DNA of 64,000 nucleotides from JAPORY01 sp965215385 (GTDB lineage Bacteria > Pseudomonadota > Alphaproteobacteria > Rhodobacterales > Rhodobacteraceae): positions 1 to 64,000 of the forward strand of contig OZ244059.1 in assembly GCA_965215385.1 (NCBI GenBank), in the 5' to 3' direction. This document shows positions 36,157-45,782 of this stretch, in pieces; position 1 is the stretch's first letter; each line of letters starts with the position of its first letter. The position numbers were made by a program, and so were the translations under genes. The notes below the pieces were generated by a model. That model saw only the letters and a program-made list of their open reading frames with translations, was not told the DNA's origin and did no database searches.

Positions 36157-39100
36157 TTACCAGCGCACGGTAGCTTTAACGCCGACTGTTTGCTCTGGCA
36201 CTTGGGTAGCATCCGCCTCATGGGTCAACTTCAGGTCAAGGTAGAGGTCGGGCGCGGACGTTACTTCCCGGGCAAGTCGCCAACCGAGGGTTGTAACGCG
36301 TGTCTTTGTTCCAAGTCCGACGTCAGCGTATGGGCTGCCGATGAAGCGGCCGTCGGCGATTGGCCAGCCCCAGGCTGCTCCCACAGTCAAACGGGATTCG
36401 GCTTGGCTCCCCCCAGCACGTTCTTGCATCGGGTCAGGCGCAAACAGTGCATCAAGTCCGCCTTGGAACTGTGCGCCTGCGTCGTGGCGAAGGCTGAAGG
36501 ACGGCCCGCGTTGAGTGGTCGGGTCGGGGTCAAAAGTGAAGGCGGCGGAGAGTCCGCGATCCTCAAAAGTTTCGTCCTCATGGGCGATAAGCGTACGACC
36601 TGAGAGATCAAGGGAGAGGCCGAGGCGCGGATGGGACCAGGTAATTCCGCCACCGAATTCAAACCCGAGGCCAGTCTCCGCATCGCCCCCGTCGCGCCGT
36701 GCCCCGGCCGCAAGCGACGGGGTGAGATGACTGTCGCCGTCGAATGTAAGGTGCCAGCGGCTCTCCAAACCGAGACGGAGTCGCGTTACCTTGACGTTAG
36801 TCGCCGCTAGGTCGAGGCCTCTGTTCGAAGTAGTTTTTGCTCTTAGCGCGTCGGCGATTATCGTCACTGCTGGGACGGAGCCATCAGCCGACGGTGTCAG
36901 GACACTGCCACGCACGCCAGTCGCCGCCATATACCAGTCAATATCGGCGCGATAGCTTCGGTGCGTACTTCTCAGGGTTACGTCACCTTTACCTTTGCCG
37001 AGCGCACCCCAGAACTCTAACTGCTCTGAGATTTGCCAGACTCCGTATGGAACAGCGGCTCTCAGCGAGGCTTCGATGCCACCGTCACACCGCATCGGCA
37101 CACGGTCTGCGACCTGCGGGCAGGTCGAACTGCCCACGCCGAAATAATCACCCTCGGACTTACTCTGCGTTAGTGCAACGCCGACGAGCCAATCCCCCTG
37201 TGCGTAATCCGCCCCGAGCAAGCTAGTGGTAACCTTGCCATCAAGGAGGACACTTTCTCCGCCACCGCGCTCGGTGCCGTCGAAGCGGTTTTGCGAAGCA
37301 CGGCCCCAAAAGGCCATCGTACCGCCGGCGGCGTCAGGTTGTCCCGTTAGCGCAAAGCGAGATCCTAGCAGCGCCTCCTGCGCCGTGAGTATGAGCGAGG
37401 GGGACGCGGACGAATCGAACGGGTCGATCGCTCTGACGGGGACGGCAGAATTAAAAGTTAACGGTTGCCCAGCGAGGGCACCCCGAAAGCCGGGGGTGCG
37501 CTCAGCCGCGGTTCGAACGGCGATACCGTCAAGTGTTTGCTCTGCCAGCGTGCGCCCGAAGCGCACGAGGTACGCAGAGGCTAGGGCCGAGGCATTGTCA
37601 TCAATCATCGACGGAAGGTCGTCGTCCACCACCTCTACTTCGGATGATATTGTTGCGCCTAGCCGATAGTTAGTGCCGGTGACCACCGTTACCGATACCA
37701 GCCCTGATGGCTCATCGGTGCTATCCGCCACGGTAGCCACCGTGAGGTTCTGTGTACTTTGCCCTGCGGGGATTACGATCATCTGCGCCCCTTCATTAGC
37801 TGGAGCAATGAAGTCGGCACCTTTAGCGTCCGCGACTATATAGTTCACTCTCAGGTTGGTTAACGGTACCGGGTTAACGGTGAGCCTGAATGTCAGCAAT
37901 TCACCCTCGGCCAAAGGCCCGGCGGAAGCGGCCGTCACGATCACGCTTGGCGTCTCTCTCGGCTGGGGTTGGTCGTCATTATCGGTCACGGTCACTGCCA
38001 CATCACCTGTAACTGAACCATAGTCGCCACCGCTTGCGCTATGGTTGAGCGTGGTGCTGTCATCGCTGTTATCGTCGTCTTCGCCAGCGGTAACCGTGAC
38101 CGTCTGTGCAGTACTCCAGTTGCTCGAATTGAACGTCAGCGTGTTCTGATCGCCGTCGGCGACGCCATCAGTGTCGATTGTCACCTCATCGCTTACGCCC
38201 GTGACGGTCACAGTGACAATACCCGTCGGCTGGGTGGCCAATGCCACCGTGTAGGTTCCGCTACCACCCTCGTCGATGGTCAGTACAGTTGGATTAAGAA
38301 CCAACCCTGGAGTATCATTGTCAGTGACTGTCACTGCCACATCACCTGTAACTGAACCATAGTCGCCACCGCTTGCGCTATGGTTGAGCGTGGTGCTGTC
38401 ATCGCTGTTATCGTCGTCTTCGCCAGCGGTAACCGTGACCGTCTGTGCAGTACTCCAGTTGCTCGAATTGAACGTCAGCGTGTTCTGATCGCCGTCGGTG
38501 AGACCATCAGTGTCGATTGTCACCTCATCGCTTACGCCCGTGACGGTCACAGTGACAATACCCGTCGGCTGGGTGGCCAATGCCACCGTGTAGGTTCCGC
38601 TACCACCCTCGTCGATGGTCAGTACAGTTGGATTAAGAACCAACCCTGGAGTATCATTGTCAGTGACTGTCACTGCCACATCACCTGTAACTGAACCATA
38701 GTCGCCACCGCTTGCGCTATGGTTGAGCGTGGTGCTGTCATCGCTGTTATCGTCGTCTTCGCCAGCGGTAACCGTGACCGTCTGTGCAGTACTCCAGTTG
38801 CTCGAATTGAACGTCAGCGTGTTCTGATCGCCGTCGGTGAGACCATCAGTGTCGATTGTCACCTCATCGCTTACGCCCGTGACCGTCACAGTGACAATAC
38901 CCGTCGGCTGGGTGGCCAATGCCACCGTGTAGGTTCCGCTATCACCTTCAACCACAGTCAGAGCATCGGGTTCGAAGATGAGAGCTGCCGAAGGAGGTGG
39001 AGGAGTTGTGGGCGTCTCAGGGATTGTGGGTGGAGGAGTTGTGGGCGTCTCAGGGGTTGTGGGTGGCGTCGACGGGGCGGTCGGTGTTGCCGATACCGCG

Positions 39101-40422
39101 CTTACGGCACCTAGGACCGTGCCGGCAACGGCGCGAACTTCAAATTCGTAAGTCTGACTGTTGGTTAGGCCAGTGACCGTATGGCTGGTGGTGGACGCAC
39201 TAGAACTAATCTGCGTCCAACTCCCCCAACTGCCGCCGGAAATCCTTTGACGTAAATCATATCTCGTGATCGCAGAGTTGCTCGGATCGTTCCACGTCAG
39301 CACCACCTGGGCGTCACCTGACGAAGCGGACAGATTACTAGGAGCAGCAGGGGCGGTGGGTGACGGGGCGGTCGGTGTTGCCGATACCGTGCTTACGGCA
39401 CCTAGGACCGTGCCGGCAACGGCGCGAACTTCAAATTCGTAAGTCTGACTGTTGGTTAGGCCAGTGACCGTATGGCTGGTGGTGGACGCACTAGAACTAA
39501 TCTGCGTCCAACTCCCCCAACTGCCGCCGGAAATCCTTTGACGTAAATCATATCTCGTGATCGCAGAGTTGCTCGGATCGTTCCACGTCAGCACCACCTG
39601 GGCGTCACCTGACGAAGCGGACAGATTACTAGGAGCAGCAGGGGCGGTGGGTGACGGGGCGGTCGGTGTTGCCGATACCGTGCTTACGGCACCTAGGACC
39701 GTGCCGGCAACGGCGCGAACTTCAAATTCGTAAGTCTGACTGTTGGTTAGGCCAGTGACCGTATGGCTGGTGGTGGACGCACTAGAACTAATCTGCGTCC
39801 AACTCCCCCAACTGCCGCCGGAAATCCTTTGACGTAAATCATATCCCGTGATCGCAGAGTTGCTCGGATCGTTCCACGTCAGCACCACCTGGGCGTCACC
39901 TGACGAAGCGGACAGATTACTAGGAGCAGCAGGGGCGGTGGGATCATCATTATCATTGACAGTCACGGAAAAGGTACCGGGGCTGCCCCTCTTGTACAAA
40001 TTTGGTTCGGTTGCTTTGGCGGGTAGTGAGATTGTAAAGAAACCGTTGTCCTCGTCCTCTCGATCGTCATCGGTCCTAACCGTTATTATGCCAGATTCTG
40101 TCTCCATTTCCGCAATTGTTACATAAAAGTTTGTAACATTCTCACCTACGCCCTGTCTTGCTCCACTGACTGAGAGCCCAAAATCATCACTGTCACTGAG
40201 CTGAAATCTCACTTCTAGGGAAGCAGGGGCAGTAACGCTTAGTCGAATTTTGAATGCTGCGCATTCACCCTCCGTGATCGGACCCGACTTCGGGGGCGTA
40301 CCGCAGGGAACCCGCTGAAGTGTGACAGAGGGGCGGTTATCATTTTGCGCTTCTACCGGGGACAGAGTAGCCGAGAGCAGCAGGCATAAAACGATCAGCG
40401 TACAGCCGGTTCGGTACCTCAT
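36157..40422 (-). CDS. Large repeat-containing autotransporter-like surface protein
   Basis: 1421 residues from ATG 40422 (frame open to 40533). The chosen start gives MRYRTGCTLIVLCLLLSATL, a signal peptide with cleavage near VEAQ. Order: a Calx-beta-like domain; three near-identical fibronectin III domains (97 residues each, key APAAPSNLSASSGDAQVVL); a Pro/Thr-rich linker (PTTPETPTTPPP); three near-identical Calx-beta-type repeats (113 residues, Asp-rich AGEDDDNSDDS, calcium-binding-like); another Calx-beta-like domain; and a C-terminal ~400 residues with alternating strands ending TVGVKATVRW, typical of an outer-membrane beta-barrel of type V secretion. It probably mediates adhesion or cell contact. 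Passenger function is inferred from domains only. Confidence 0.8.
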   Translation of the reverse strand: MRYRTGCTLIVLCLLLSATLSPVEAQNDNRPSVTLQRVPCGTPPKSGPITEGECAAFKIRLSVTAPASLEVRFQLSDSDDFGLSVSGARQGVGENVTNFYVTIAEMETESGIITVRTDDDREDEDNGFFTISLPAKATEPNLYKRGSPGTFSVTVNDNDDPTAPAAPSNLSASSGDAQVVLTWNDPSNSAITGYDLRQRISGGSWGSWTQISSSASTTSHTVTGLTNSQTYEFEVRAVAGTVLGAVSTVSATPTAPSPTAPAAPSNLSASSGDAQVVLTWNDPSNSAITRYDLRQRISGGSWGSWTQISSSASTTSHTVTGLTNSQTYEFEVRAVAGTVLGAVSTVSATPTAPSPTAPAAPSNLSASSGDAQVVLTWNDPSNSAITRYDLRQRISGGSWGSWTQISSSASTTSHTVTGLTNSQTYEFEVRAVAGTVLGAVSAVSATPTAPSTPPTTPETPTTPPPTIPETPTTPPPPSAALIFEPDALTVVEGDSGTYTVALATQPTGIVTVTVTGVSDEVTIDTDGLTDGDQNTLTFNSSNWSTAQTVTVTAGEDDDNSDDSTTLNHSASGGDYGSVTGDVAVTVTDNDTPGLVLNPTVLTIDEGGSGTYTVALATQPTGIVTVTVTGVSDEVTIDTDGLTDGDQNTLTFNSSNWSTAQTVTVTAGEDDDNSDDSTTLNHSASGGDYGSVTGDVAVTVTDNDTPGLVLNPTVLTIDEGGSGTYTVALATQPTGIVTVTVTGVSDEVTIDTDGVADGDQNTLTFNSSNWSTAQTVTVTAGEDDDNSDDSTTLNHSASGGDYGSVTGDVAVTVTDNDDQPQPRETPSVIVTAASAGPLAEGELLTFRLTVNPVPLTNLRVNYIVADAKGADFIAPANEGAQMIVIPAGQSTQNLTVATVADSTDEPSGLVSVTVVTGTNYRLGATISSEVEVVDDDLPSMIDDNASALASAYLVRFGRTLAEQTLDGIAVRTAAERTPGFRGALAGQPLTFNSAVPVRAIDPFDSSASPSLILTAQEALLGSRFALTGQPDAAGGTMAFWGRASQNRFDGTERGGGESVLLDGKVTTSLLGADYAQGDWLVGVALTQSKSEGDYFGVGSSTCPQVADRVPMRCDGGIEASLRAAVPYGVWQISEQLEFWGALGKGKGDVTLRSTHRSYRADIDWYMAATGVRGSVLTPSADGSVPAVTIIADALRAKTTSNRGLDLAATNVKVTRLRLGLESRWHLTFDGDSHLTPSLAAGARRDGGDAETGLGFEFGGGITWSHPRLGLSLDLSGRTLIAHEDETFEDRGLSAAFTFDPDPTTQRGPSFSLRHDAGAQFQGGLDALFAPDPMQERAGGSQAESRLTVGAAWGWPIADGRFIGSPYADVGLGTKTRVTTLGWRLAREVTSAPDLYLDLKLTHEADATQVPEQTVGVKATVRW
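37980..38946 (-). repeat. 339-bp tandem repeats (Calx-beta-type), about 2.9 copies
   Basis: The landmark GTCACTGCCACATCACCTG recurs at 37991, 38330 and 38669, exactly 339 bp apart. Copies differ by only a few bases, for example GGCGACGCCATCAG versus GGTGAGACCATCAG. They encode the Asp-rich repeats of the surface protein, read on minus. Near-identity at the DNA level implies recent duplication or gene conversion. Confidence 0.95.
39071..39943 (-). repeat. 291-bp tandem repeats (fibronectin III), 3 copies
   Basis: GACGGGGCGGTCGGTG recurs at 39071, 39362 and 39653, exactly 291 bp apart (97 codons). The copies are almost identical; one differs at CATATCCCGTGATCG versus CATATCTCGTGATCG and another at GATACCGCG versus GATACCGTG. 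They encode the three fibronectin III domains of the surface protein, read on minus. Confidence 0.95.
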
Positions 40423-40835
40423 AGTGAAGTTCCAAATTCCAGAAAGAGTCTTAGAAATAGTCATGAAAAACCGGGGCGCACAAAAAAGTTCCCTAGTAGT
40501 ATTCGTTGAGTTAAAAATATTCTTCAATGTCATTTTTCCTTTCTAGGCCTGTCGGACGTTCAAAAAAAAGTTTTGCTAGTCGTTAAAATCATGTGAGGCC
40601 TATGTCAAGTGATTAGGGAGCCACGGGTGTGGTTCTCATATGGTGTAGGCCGAATTTTTGAAGCCGTTGATATGACTAGAGAATTTTAGATCGGATTTTA
40701 CGGCTCGCGCCGATGTCGCCGGCTTTCGCGAAACGTTACCCGGTCGTGCCAAATTTTTCCAGAGTCGGCGGTTTTAGCCAAGACTATTTGCTGTTGTGGC
40801 GGGTGTGGTAGCGTGCGCCAAAATTCACCCTAAAC

Positions 40836-40851
40836 GTCTTTGATCAAAGAC
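40836..40851. promoter_or_regulatory. Perfect palindrome before ISKra4 copy 2 ORF1
   Basis: GTCTTTGATCAAAGAC, identical to 22170-22185 in copy 1, lies 17 bp before the ORF1 start with AAAGGAG between. Its preservation in a decayed copy may simply reflect shared ancestry. Confidence 0.5.
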
Positions 40852-40868
40852 CAGAAAGGAGCACTCTG

Positions 40869-42317
40869 ATGTCGATCATGCCACACGCAACCGATCTTGC
40901 CAAGTCAAAAACGCCACTGGACGGCGACGCGTCACCCGAGCAACGCCTGGTGGCAGCGGGTCACAAGTTTGTCGAGCTGGCCGAAGACGTTGGTCTATCC
41001 GCCGATATCGCGGCACTTTCGACAGGACTCCCTCGCCGCCGAACCCGCGGTTCGCGATCTGATGTTTGGCGTCGCTCGTGCGCTGCTGCAGCCGGCGTCT
41101 GCGGCTCTTGACGACCACGGGCCGTCGCTGACGGTCGCCGGGAAATCGTCTCACCGAGTAGCGGTCACGGGTGGCGAGGCGATGACGATGTTGGGACCGG
41201 TCGAGTTTGAGCGGTCACGTTATCGCCGGTCGGGCAACGGTGCGGCGATCATTCCGGCCGACAGTACCCGCGGACTGACGACCGGTGGCATGACGCCGCT
41301 GGTATGATACTGGCGACGGCCGGACTCTCTCTGTCTCTGATGAGTGTTCTCACGGCTCGTGAAAGTGCCGAAGCGTGGTGCTAGTTCGGCGGTCAGGGCC
41401 CTGCTACCGCTTCGCTGATCCGGCTTTCAGCTGCGGTCGAGGGTGAACTGGCGGCGGGTTCCAATGCGTTGCTCGCAACGGTTCGGGAACGCGCGGCCTT
41501 ACCGGCGGGAACCGCGTCGCTGCTGGTCTCACTTGACGGCGTCATGATGCGGATGCAAGCTGCAACGGTCGGTGACATCGACCTTGATGCCGGGGGGCGT
41601 GCGGCCGCTGGCGGGGTTGTGGGCTTTGTCGATGCCGCTGGCAACCGGCTGGATGCCCGTTGTTTTGGGCAACGGCCGGCGGCGGGTAAAGAGACTTTGC
41701 CGGCGCCGTTAAGTGCCGAATTATGCCACGGGCTCACGCTTGACCCGAACCTTAAGGTCGTGGCGGTCGCTGATGGGGCACCGGATAATTGGACGTTTCT
41801 GGAAGCTTTGTGCCCCGATTTAGTGCTATTGGATTATTGGCATGCGGCGCAACATCTGAAAGCGGCGGCGGCGGGAACGGCGTGGTTTGCGAAATGGCGG
41901 CATCAGTTGCGCCACGACGCCAACGGCGCGGCCAAGGTCATTGCTGCGTTGCGGTATCGCCTAAGCAACGGAACGGCGGGCACCCAGCTCTGTCGCGAAC
42001 TCGGGTCCTTTCGTCACAACCGCCATCGGATGGATGATGCGGCGGCGGCCGGGTATGCCATCGGCTCGGGTGCGGTTGCAGCCGCCAACAAAGTTTTAGT
42101 CACGACGCGGATGAAGCGTTCTGGTCAGAGTTGGGGGCGGGACGGCGGTCAAGGGGTTCTGAGCATCCGCGCCCTGGCCAAGTCTGGTCGCTTTGATCGG
42201 GCTTGGGAAGACTTGGTGCCACGCCGCAATCGCCAAGGTAACTGGGTTCCCAAAGTACCGGCCAATGATAATCGTGCGATTCGCTTGGCATTGGTCGCAT
42301 CAAGAGGTAAGATATAG
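40869..42317 (+). pseudogene. ISKra4-family transposase, inactive copy
   Basis: Same two-part gene as copy 1 but broken. In ORF1 a small deletion near 41018 (GCGGCACTTTCGACAGGACTC instead of GCGGCGCTGTTTCGACAGAAC) shifts the frame, so translation from ATG 40869 ends at 41111 while the rest lies in the frame of 40897-41307. In ORF2 the codon after GCGTGGTGC is TAG (around 41380), where copy 1 has CAG, so the start region is separated from the remaining frame (41469-42317). About 21 bp are also missing near 41865. The ATGA overlap between the two ORFs at about 41303 is kept. Confidence 0.88.
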
Positions 42318-42382
42318 TGCACCATACAGGACTCGCAGCCCGCGATAGCGACACCGTTGTCACTCTTTATGGAGTTACTTAG

Positions 42383-42937
42383 ATGGACGCAGACGATCAC
42401 CCCGTAGAAAGGGTTTTGAAAGAAGCACGCCGCTTTATGGTGCCATTGTATCAGCGCAAATATCAGTGGAGTGACAGGCTCCTTGAGTCATTCTGGGAAG
42501 ATGTATCAGCCAAGGCCGTTGAAATCCTCGACGGTGAAAGTAAATTCGAACACTATATGGGCGCACTCATCCTGTCCCCGGTCGAGGAAGGCTCTCAGAT
42601 TGCACGTACCCCTCGTGTCCAAGTTGTCGACGGCCAACAGCGCTTGACCACTTTCCAAATTTTTCTAGCGGGCTTACGGGAAGTCGCGCGGGATCATCAA
42701 CTTGATGACCTCATAAAGCATATCAACGGCTATCTGTTCAATGAGCAAAAGAGCAAAGATACAGACCCTCTGACACGTTTCAAACTAACACCAACACCGT
42801 CGGATCGGGATATTTTCCAGGACATTATCGAGATGTCCTACAAGGATGTAACCCGTAAGCGTCACGAGCTATTCTACGGTAAACGCGTTCCCAAGAACAC
42901 CCAGTTACGCACCTTCGGTGCTAACTACTTGAAATAA
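42383..42937 (+). pseudogene. DUF262 (GmrSD-like) protein, 3'-truncated
   Basis: 184 residues holding only the N-terminal DUF262 domain: MVPLYQRKYQWSDRLLESFW and VQVVDGQQRLTTFQIFLAGL. In GmrSD-type modification-dependent nucleases DUF262 carries a DGQQR motif linked to NTP hydrolysis, and a DUF1524 HNH-like nuclease follows; here the protein ends at FGANYLK with no DUF1524. The integrase pair begins 85 bp later, so the gene was probably cut by insertion of the mobile element. It is not closely similar to the complete DUF262/DUF1524 gene at 48112. It begins 41 bp after the ISKra4 end, so its own promoter may also be lost. Confidence 0.8.
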
Positions 42938-43022
42938 CTGCTTAGTTTTCTTCTCAAAAACTTGATTTCGGATGCGAACCGATGTGGTTTCGTCCGAAAT
43001 TGCAACCAGAAGAAGAAGAATT

Positions 43023-44129
43023 ATGTCAAAATTAACGGTTACACGAGTGCACGCTTTGCGTGCCAAAAAGACAACACAGAATTTTCGAGATACAGAACTA
43101 AAAGGCTTTGGTGTCCGCGTCCTGCCAAGCGGGAAGAAACGCTACTTTCTGCACAGCCAACATGATGGCCAGCGCATCTGGAGGATTATCGGCGACCCGG
43201 ACAATATGACAGTTAGTGAAGCTCGACAACAAGCCATAAACTTGTTGATGACTTTGCAATCGGGAAAACCTGATACGGAGACTGTATTCGATACAATAGC
43301 TGCCGAAACGTTTCGCCGCTATAGTCGACAGTGGAAGCCGAGTACGCTTGCGGTGAACCAAAAATATTTTCGTCGGAATATCCTGCCTTGTTTCGCAGGG
43401 CGGCGGGTTGCTGACATCACATCGCAAGATGTCCGGGATTGGTTCACATCACTGCATGCGACGCCAGTTTCGGCGGATCGCTCAATGCCTGTGCTGTCGA
43501 TTATTATGAAGGAAGCGGAGGCAGATGGTTTACGCCATGAAGGCTCCAATCCCTGCAGAGGTATCAAGCGCTATTGGAGACGGAATAGAGAGCGTTTTCT
43601 TTCGGCGACTGAATTGGCATATCTTGGCGTTGCATTACGCAGAGCAGGGCCTTCTTCAGCCGCTACGATTCTCTGGCTGTTGGCATTGACGGGATGTCGA
43701 TCAAGCGAGATTCTGACTTTACGTTGGACAGACTATCGAGATGGGAATCTCTTTTTGCGTGACAGCAAGACCGGGCCACGTATGGTATGGTTATCTAATT
43801 CAGCTCGAAAGCTCCTTAATGAACATCCAAGAATATCATTTTGGGTTTTTCCTGCTTTGAAAATCACTGATCCATTTACAAAGACAATGCTCTATTCTGT
43901 TTGGAAGCGCATTCGAGCTGATGCCGATCTAAAAGATGTTCGCATTCACGATCTGCGTCATTCCTACGCAAGTATGGCGATCTCAAGTGGTGAGACGATC
44001 CTTACCGTCGGGAAACTTCTGGGACACAATAATCCGGAGACAACTCTCAAATACGCCCATCATGCGGAAACCGATGTGGAACAAGCGGCCACTGCGATGG
44101 ATGCTGTTCTTGGGAAAACACAGACATGA
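43023..44129 (+). CDS. Tyrosine recombinase/integrase 1
   Basis: 368 residues. The N-terminal part (LTVTRVHALRAKKTTQNFRD and TELKGFGVRVLPSGKKRYFL) is a DUF4102-like arm domain seen in island integrases. The core-binding segment follows and the catalytic domain has the first Arg in LTGCRSSEILTLRW, HDLRHSYAS with His and second Arg, LGHNNPETTLKYAH with the His/Trp position and nucleophilic Tyr in LKYAH. All catalytic residues are present. An upstream in-frame start at 42972 is possible, but ATG 43023 has GAAGAAGAAG before it and begins at homologous sequence. Its stop overlaps the second integrase start (ATGA). Confidence 0.9.
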   Translation: MSKLTVTRVHALRAKKTTQNFRDTELKGFGVRVLPSGKKRYFLHSQHDGQRIWRIIGDPDNMTVSEARQQAINLLMTLQSGKPDTETVFDTIAAETFRRYSRQWKPSTLAVNQKYFRRNILPCFAGRRVADITSQDVRDWFTSLHATPVSADRSMPVLSIIMKEAEADGLRHEGSNPCRGIKRYWRRNRERFLSATELAYLGVALRRAGPSSAATILWLLALTGCRSSEILTLRWTDYRDGNLFLRDSKTGPRMVWLSNSARKLLNEHPRISFWVFPALKITDPFTKTMLYSVWKRIRADADLKDVRIHDLRHSYASMAISSGETILTVGKLLGHNNPETTLKYAHHAETDVEQAATAMDAVLGKTQT

Positions 44130-45247
44130 GCGGAGTGCGGTTGACGAAATCTCGTGTCGAACGCCCTAAACCAGTGACACGGGAATATTCAGTTTCAGAT
44201 ACAGTGGTATCTTCCTTAAGTGTGCGTGTCTATCCTTCAGGAACAAAGACATGGGTATGCACTATAAAAGGGCGCAAAATGTCACTTGGCAAGAGTCTTG
44301 TAATGTCGCTTGAAGACGCCCGGCGTGCTTGTCTTCAATGTCAAATAGAAGACATTGTGCCGCGTCAAGATATCCCCCTTTGCCGGGAATTCGTTTTGAA
44401 TATATGGCGCTCAACTTGGTCAACTCGCTGTAAATCAAGTACTGTTGAGAGACGAGATTCTGTTTTAACTCGGCAACTATTACCGACTTTCGGATCATTA
44501 TCATTAGATCGAATCACACGGAAGGCGATTGAAGATTGGTTTGACGGGTACAGTGTTTCTGCACCTGGTGGCGCCAATAAAGCACTAGAAATCCTACGCC
44601 AAAGTTTGAACTATGCTGTAGAGCGTGATCTAATTTTGATCAATCCAGCAAGCTCTGTGCGTCCGAATCGTCGACCCAAGTTGAATAGGTTTTTATCTCA
44701 AGATGAGATCGGGCAATTGAACGCAGCGTTGGATCGATATGTCGACGGGAACAAAGGTATGCAAGCAGACGTTATTCGTCTTTTATTGCTCACGGGATGC
44801 CGCAAGATGGAAATTGTGGGATTGAAGCGCCGCGAAGTCGCTGACCACCGACTTCGCCTTAAAGACAGTAAGACCGGTCCGAGAACAGTCTATCTTAGTC
44901 CCAAAGCACGAGCTATTATTGAAAGACATTTGACTGCACCGGGAGTGTATAGTGAGTATATGTTTCCATCACCGAAAAATCCTGAGCGACATCTTTATGA
45001 AAAACTGACCCTTTGGGATCGAATCTGACGAGAGATCGGGATTGAGGATGTGCGGTTACATGATTTGCGCCATTCTTATGCAAGCCAATGCGTGATGGCC
45101 GGTGTTCCACTCCCGGTCGTATCGCGATTGCTTGGGCACAGCCAATGTTCGATGACGCTGCGCTATGCTCATGTCTCTTACAAGGATGTCGCTAACGCAG
45201 CCGAGAGAATCGGTACACGAATGGAAGCGTTACTTAAAGGTGAGTGA
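44126..45247 (+). pseudogene. Tyrosine recombinase/integrase 2, interrupted by TGA
   Basis: Same architecture as integrase 1. N-terminal arm-like part (VSSLSVRVYPSGTKTWVCTI), core-binding part, then LTGCRKMEIVGLKRREV with the first Arg. An in-frame TGA at 45026-45028 splits LTLWDRI from REIGIEDVRLHDLRHSYAS, where CGA would restore the family sequence RI-R-REIG. After it, LLGHSQCSMTLRYAH supplies the remaining catalytic residues and Tyr. The second part could not be made without read-through or restart and lacks the first Arg. ATG overlaps the integrase 1 stop, so both derive from a coupled pair. Confidence 0.88.
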
Positions 45248-45519
45248 AATTTGTCGGTGGTGGTTCAACTTCAAATACCGTGAGTGGAAAGCGACTTTTA
45301 CTATTAACATGGATGCTAGTCAGAAGGTATTAACTGCGTGAAACATCGTTCGATTCCTTTCGACCATTTGAGAGAGCGACATTATCGCGAAAGACACGTT
45401 CCATGACTGTTGAGATTAACGAAAAAATATTCATGCAGAATTGTGACGGTATATCTCGCATTGAATTGTTGGCGTTAACCTGCTATATATCTTGATTTTG
45501 AAAACTATATTCTGGGTTA
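45248..45519. other. Intergenic region between integrase 2 and MITE
   Basis: No gene recognised. It is AT-rich toward the MITE-like element. Confidence 0.4.
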
Positions 45520-45525
45520 TTTCTA

Positions 45526-45686
45526 GGGGCTTATATACATTACTTGACGCAGGCCATTCCTCCCTACAATCGGGATTGATATGGTCGATCAGCCCTTTAG
45601 TGGACCCAAGTTCTGCGTCTTTCGTCCCGATTGATGCTGTCTAGCGACACGATTTTATCCTTGTCAAGTAAGGTATATAAGCCCCT
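45526..45686. mobile_element. MITE-like element, 161 bp, with terminal inverted repeats and TSD
   Basis: The left 24 bases (45526-45549, starting AGGGGCTTATATAC) are the reverse complement of the right 24 (45663-45686) except for one mismatch. The 6-bp ATTTCT is repeated directly outside both ends (45520-45525 and 45687-45692), as expected for a target duplication. The 113-bp interior has no coding capacity and contains a smaller ATCGGGA/TCCCGAT inverted pair. This is the structure of a non-autonomous miniature inverted-repeat element. It lies about 97 bp before hsdM and may affect its promoter. Confidence 0.8.
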
Positions 45687-45782
45687 ATTTCTAATACGTT
45701 TCACGAGATTCAAGACATTTATTGGCACTGAAACTGTTGGGTCATACGCCGGTTTCCGAGAAGTTACAATAGAGTAGGAATA

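Larger units (their letters stand above)
40625..42341 (+). mobile_element. ISKra4-family insertion sequence, copy 2 (decayed)
   Basis: Left end GGGTGTGGTTCTCATATGGTG starts at 40625, and the right end ACCATACAGGACTCGCAGCCC finishes at 42341; both correspond to the ends of copy 1 in inverted orientation. The element is about 1717 bp, some 30 bp shorter than copy 1 because of small deletions. No clear target duplication is present, which suggests old age or a rearranged flank. Confidence 0.8.

Noticed and set aside
38041..39114. Open plus-strand frames of about 104-131 residues opposite the surface protein
   Set aside because: They recur with the 339-bp repeats and are mirror frames of the coding strand with no family or ribosome site.
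37980..39943. Regular repeats that might suggest a CRISPR array
   Set aside because: Periods are 291 and 339 bp, are in frame and encode protein domains; no short repeats with variable spacers occur.
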